From Rhizorhabdus sp049889055 (GTDB taxonomy: Bacteria; Pseudomonadota; Alphaproteobacteria; Sphingomonadales; Sphingomonadaceae): a stretch of DNA of 64,000 nucleotides. A program made the translations under genes and the position numbers. Location: positions 118,945 through 182,944 of the forward strand of contig NZ_JBLTWO010000009.1 of assembly GCF_049889055.1 (NCBI RefSeq). The letters run 5' to 3'. Positions within the stretch are counted from its first letter, which is position 1, and every line of letters begins with the position of its first letter. The notes beneath the pieces were generated by a model. That model saw nothing but the letters and a program-made list of their open reading frames with translations, searched no databases and was not told the DNA's origin. Shown piece after piece: positions 63,575 to 64,000 of the stretch.

Positions 63575-64000
63575 CCGCGCCGGGCTATATCCTGCTCGTC
63601 TCGTCCGATCCTGTAGACCGGGTACTCGAGACAATAGCTGTGGAGGCTGTCGGGCGTAGCGGGCTCAGGATGATCGAGGCCCAGCCCGGCCTGGTCCTGC
63701 TTGGCTCGCCGGGATTGACCTCGGCCCGGATCGACGACTGGCTGGTGATCGGCCAGGCGCACGAACCGCTGGCGGGTTGCCCGGACGCGTACGGCACAGC
63801 GATGGCGCGGCTGTGGGGAGACTTCGTCGCCGTCCGCCGATCGGGCGCTTCGGTACAGGTCCGGCGGCCGGCAGGTGGGGCGCTCGGCGCCTTCGTGCAG
63901 CGGGGCGGGCGCATCGTCCGAATCGCCTCGGACATCGAAATGCTTGTTCCGGAGCAGGTCGTGATCGACTGGTGCTCTCTCGCGCAGCATCTCGCCTTTC
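63571..64000 (+). CDS. lasso cyclase (asparagine synthetase-like), partial
   Basis: The frame starts at GTG 63571 and runs off the window; 143 residues are visible. They include LWGDFVAVRRSGASVQVRRPAGGALGAF, the N-terminal glutaminase-like region of asparagine synthetase homologues, as in McjC. The missing ATP-binding part would activate Glu8 as an adenylate for ring closure. Its position directly after the B gene matches known lasso operons. Confidence 0.85.
   Translation, partial: MTAPGYILLVSSDPVDRVLETIAVEAVGRSGLRMIEAQPGLVLLGSPGLTSARIDDWLVIGQAHEPLAGCPDAYGTAMARLWGDFVAVRRSGASVQVRRPAGGALGAFVQRGGRIVRIASDIEMLVPEQVVIDWCSLAQHLAF

Noticed and set aside
58150..64000. A second copy of the tRNA-Ser 3' end marking attR
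   Set aside because: The T-arm sequence GGTTCGAATCCC was not seen again by eye; the right end is probably outside the window.

Overview
The window reads as about 64 kb of a GC-rich sphingomonad (Alphaproteobacteria, Sphingomonadales) chromosome. It has a chromosomal left part (1 to about 16,250) and a large integrative and conjugative element (ICE) from about 16,252 onward. The lineage call rests on the TorF-type porin, the CIRCE-controlled groESL operon, the ICE gene set (DUF2274, DUF736, DUF2958, DUF2285, ArdC, ParB) and a proteobacterial-type lasso peptide locus. It is inferred from gene content, not from a database search.

Left part: a truncated MaoC-like dehydratase; an OmpR/EnvZ-type two-component system; a beta-carbonic anhydrase translationally coupled to a SulP transporter; a TorF porin; a DUF2061 protein; NhaA; TrmB overlapping a PmtA-like methyltransferase; MetK with a palindromic operator; Lnt; groES-groEL; a secreted cyclophilin; and tRNA-Ser(GGA).

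ICE backbone: a P4-type tyrosine integrase sits directly beside the 3' end of tRNA-Ser. Next come an HTH protein, DUF2274 and a complete trb mating-pair module (trbI, G, F, L, J, E, D, C, B read right to left), then a CopG protein and the coupling protein TraG. Farther right are a DUF3363 relaxase, a candidate oriT, an rdfS-traF-lytic transglycosylase operon, DUF736, a dead thermonuclease gene, ParB, DUF2958 and ArdC. An FseA-like DUF6499/DUF2285 gene follows, split by a +1 frameshift as in the excision activator of ICEMlSymR7A, and then a luxR-luxI quorum-sensing pair. A perfect 17-bp dyad lies between fseA and luxR.

ICE cargo: (i) a defence island at 29.8-45.6 kb with an MNT-HEPN fusion, a DGQHR/DndB-like protein, a membrane protein, an HNH protein, a five-gene module (174-aa protein, SMC-like ATPase, 60-aa protein, PLD-helicase, possible HEPN protein) and a full dndBCDEA DNA phosphorothioation operon. 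No DndFGH genes are seen, so the five-gene module is the best candidate for the phosphorothioate-linked effector. (ii) An AbiEi/AbiEii toxin-antitoxin pair with its operator. (iii) At the right end, luxI is followed by a PhyH-type dioxygenase and a GntR regulator. A lasso peptide locus follows: two precursor genes, a fused B1-B2 protein and a cyclase cut by the window edge. Precursor 1 has a canonical core with Glu8 as ring acceptor. Precursor 2 aligns with it but has Arg at that position and no acid within reach. The right ICE end (attR) was not found, so whether the lasso locus lies inside the ICE is open.
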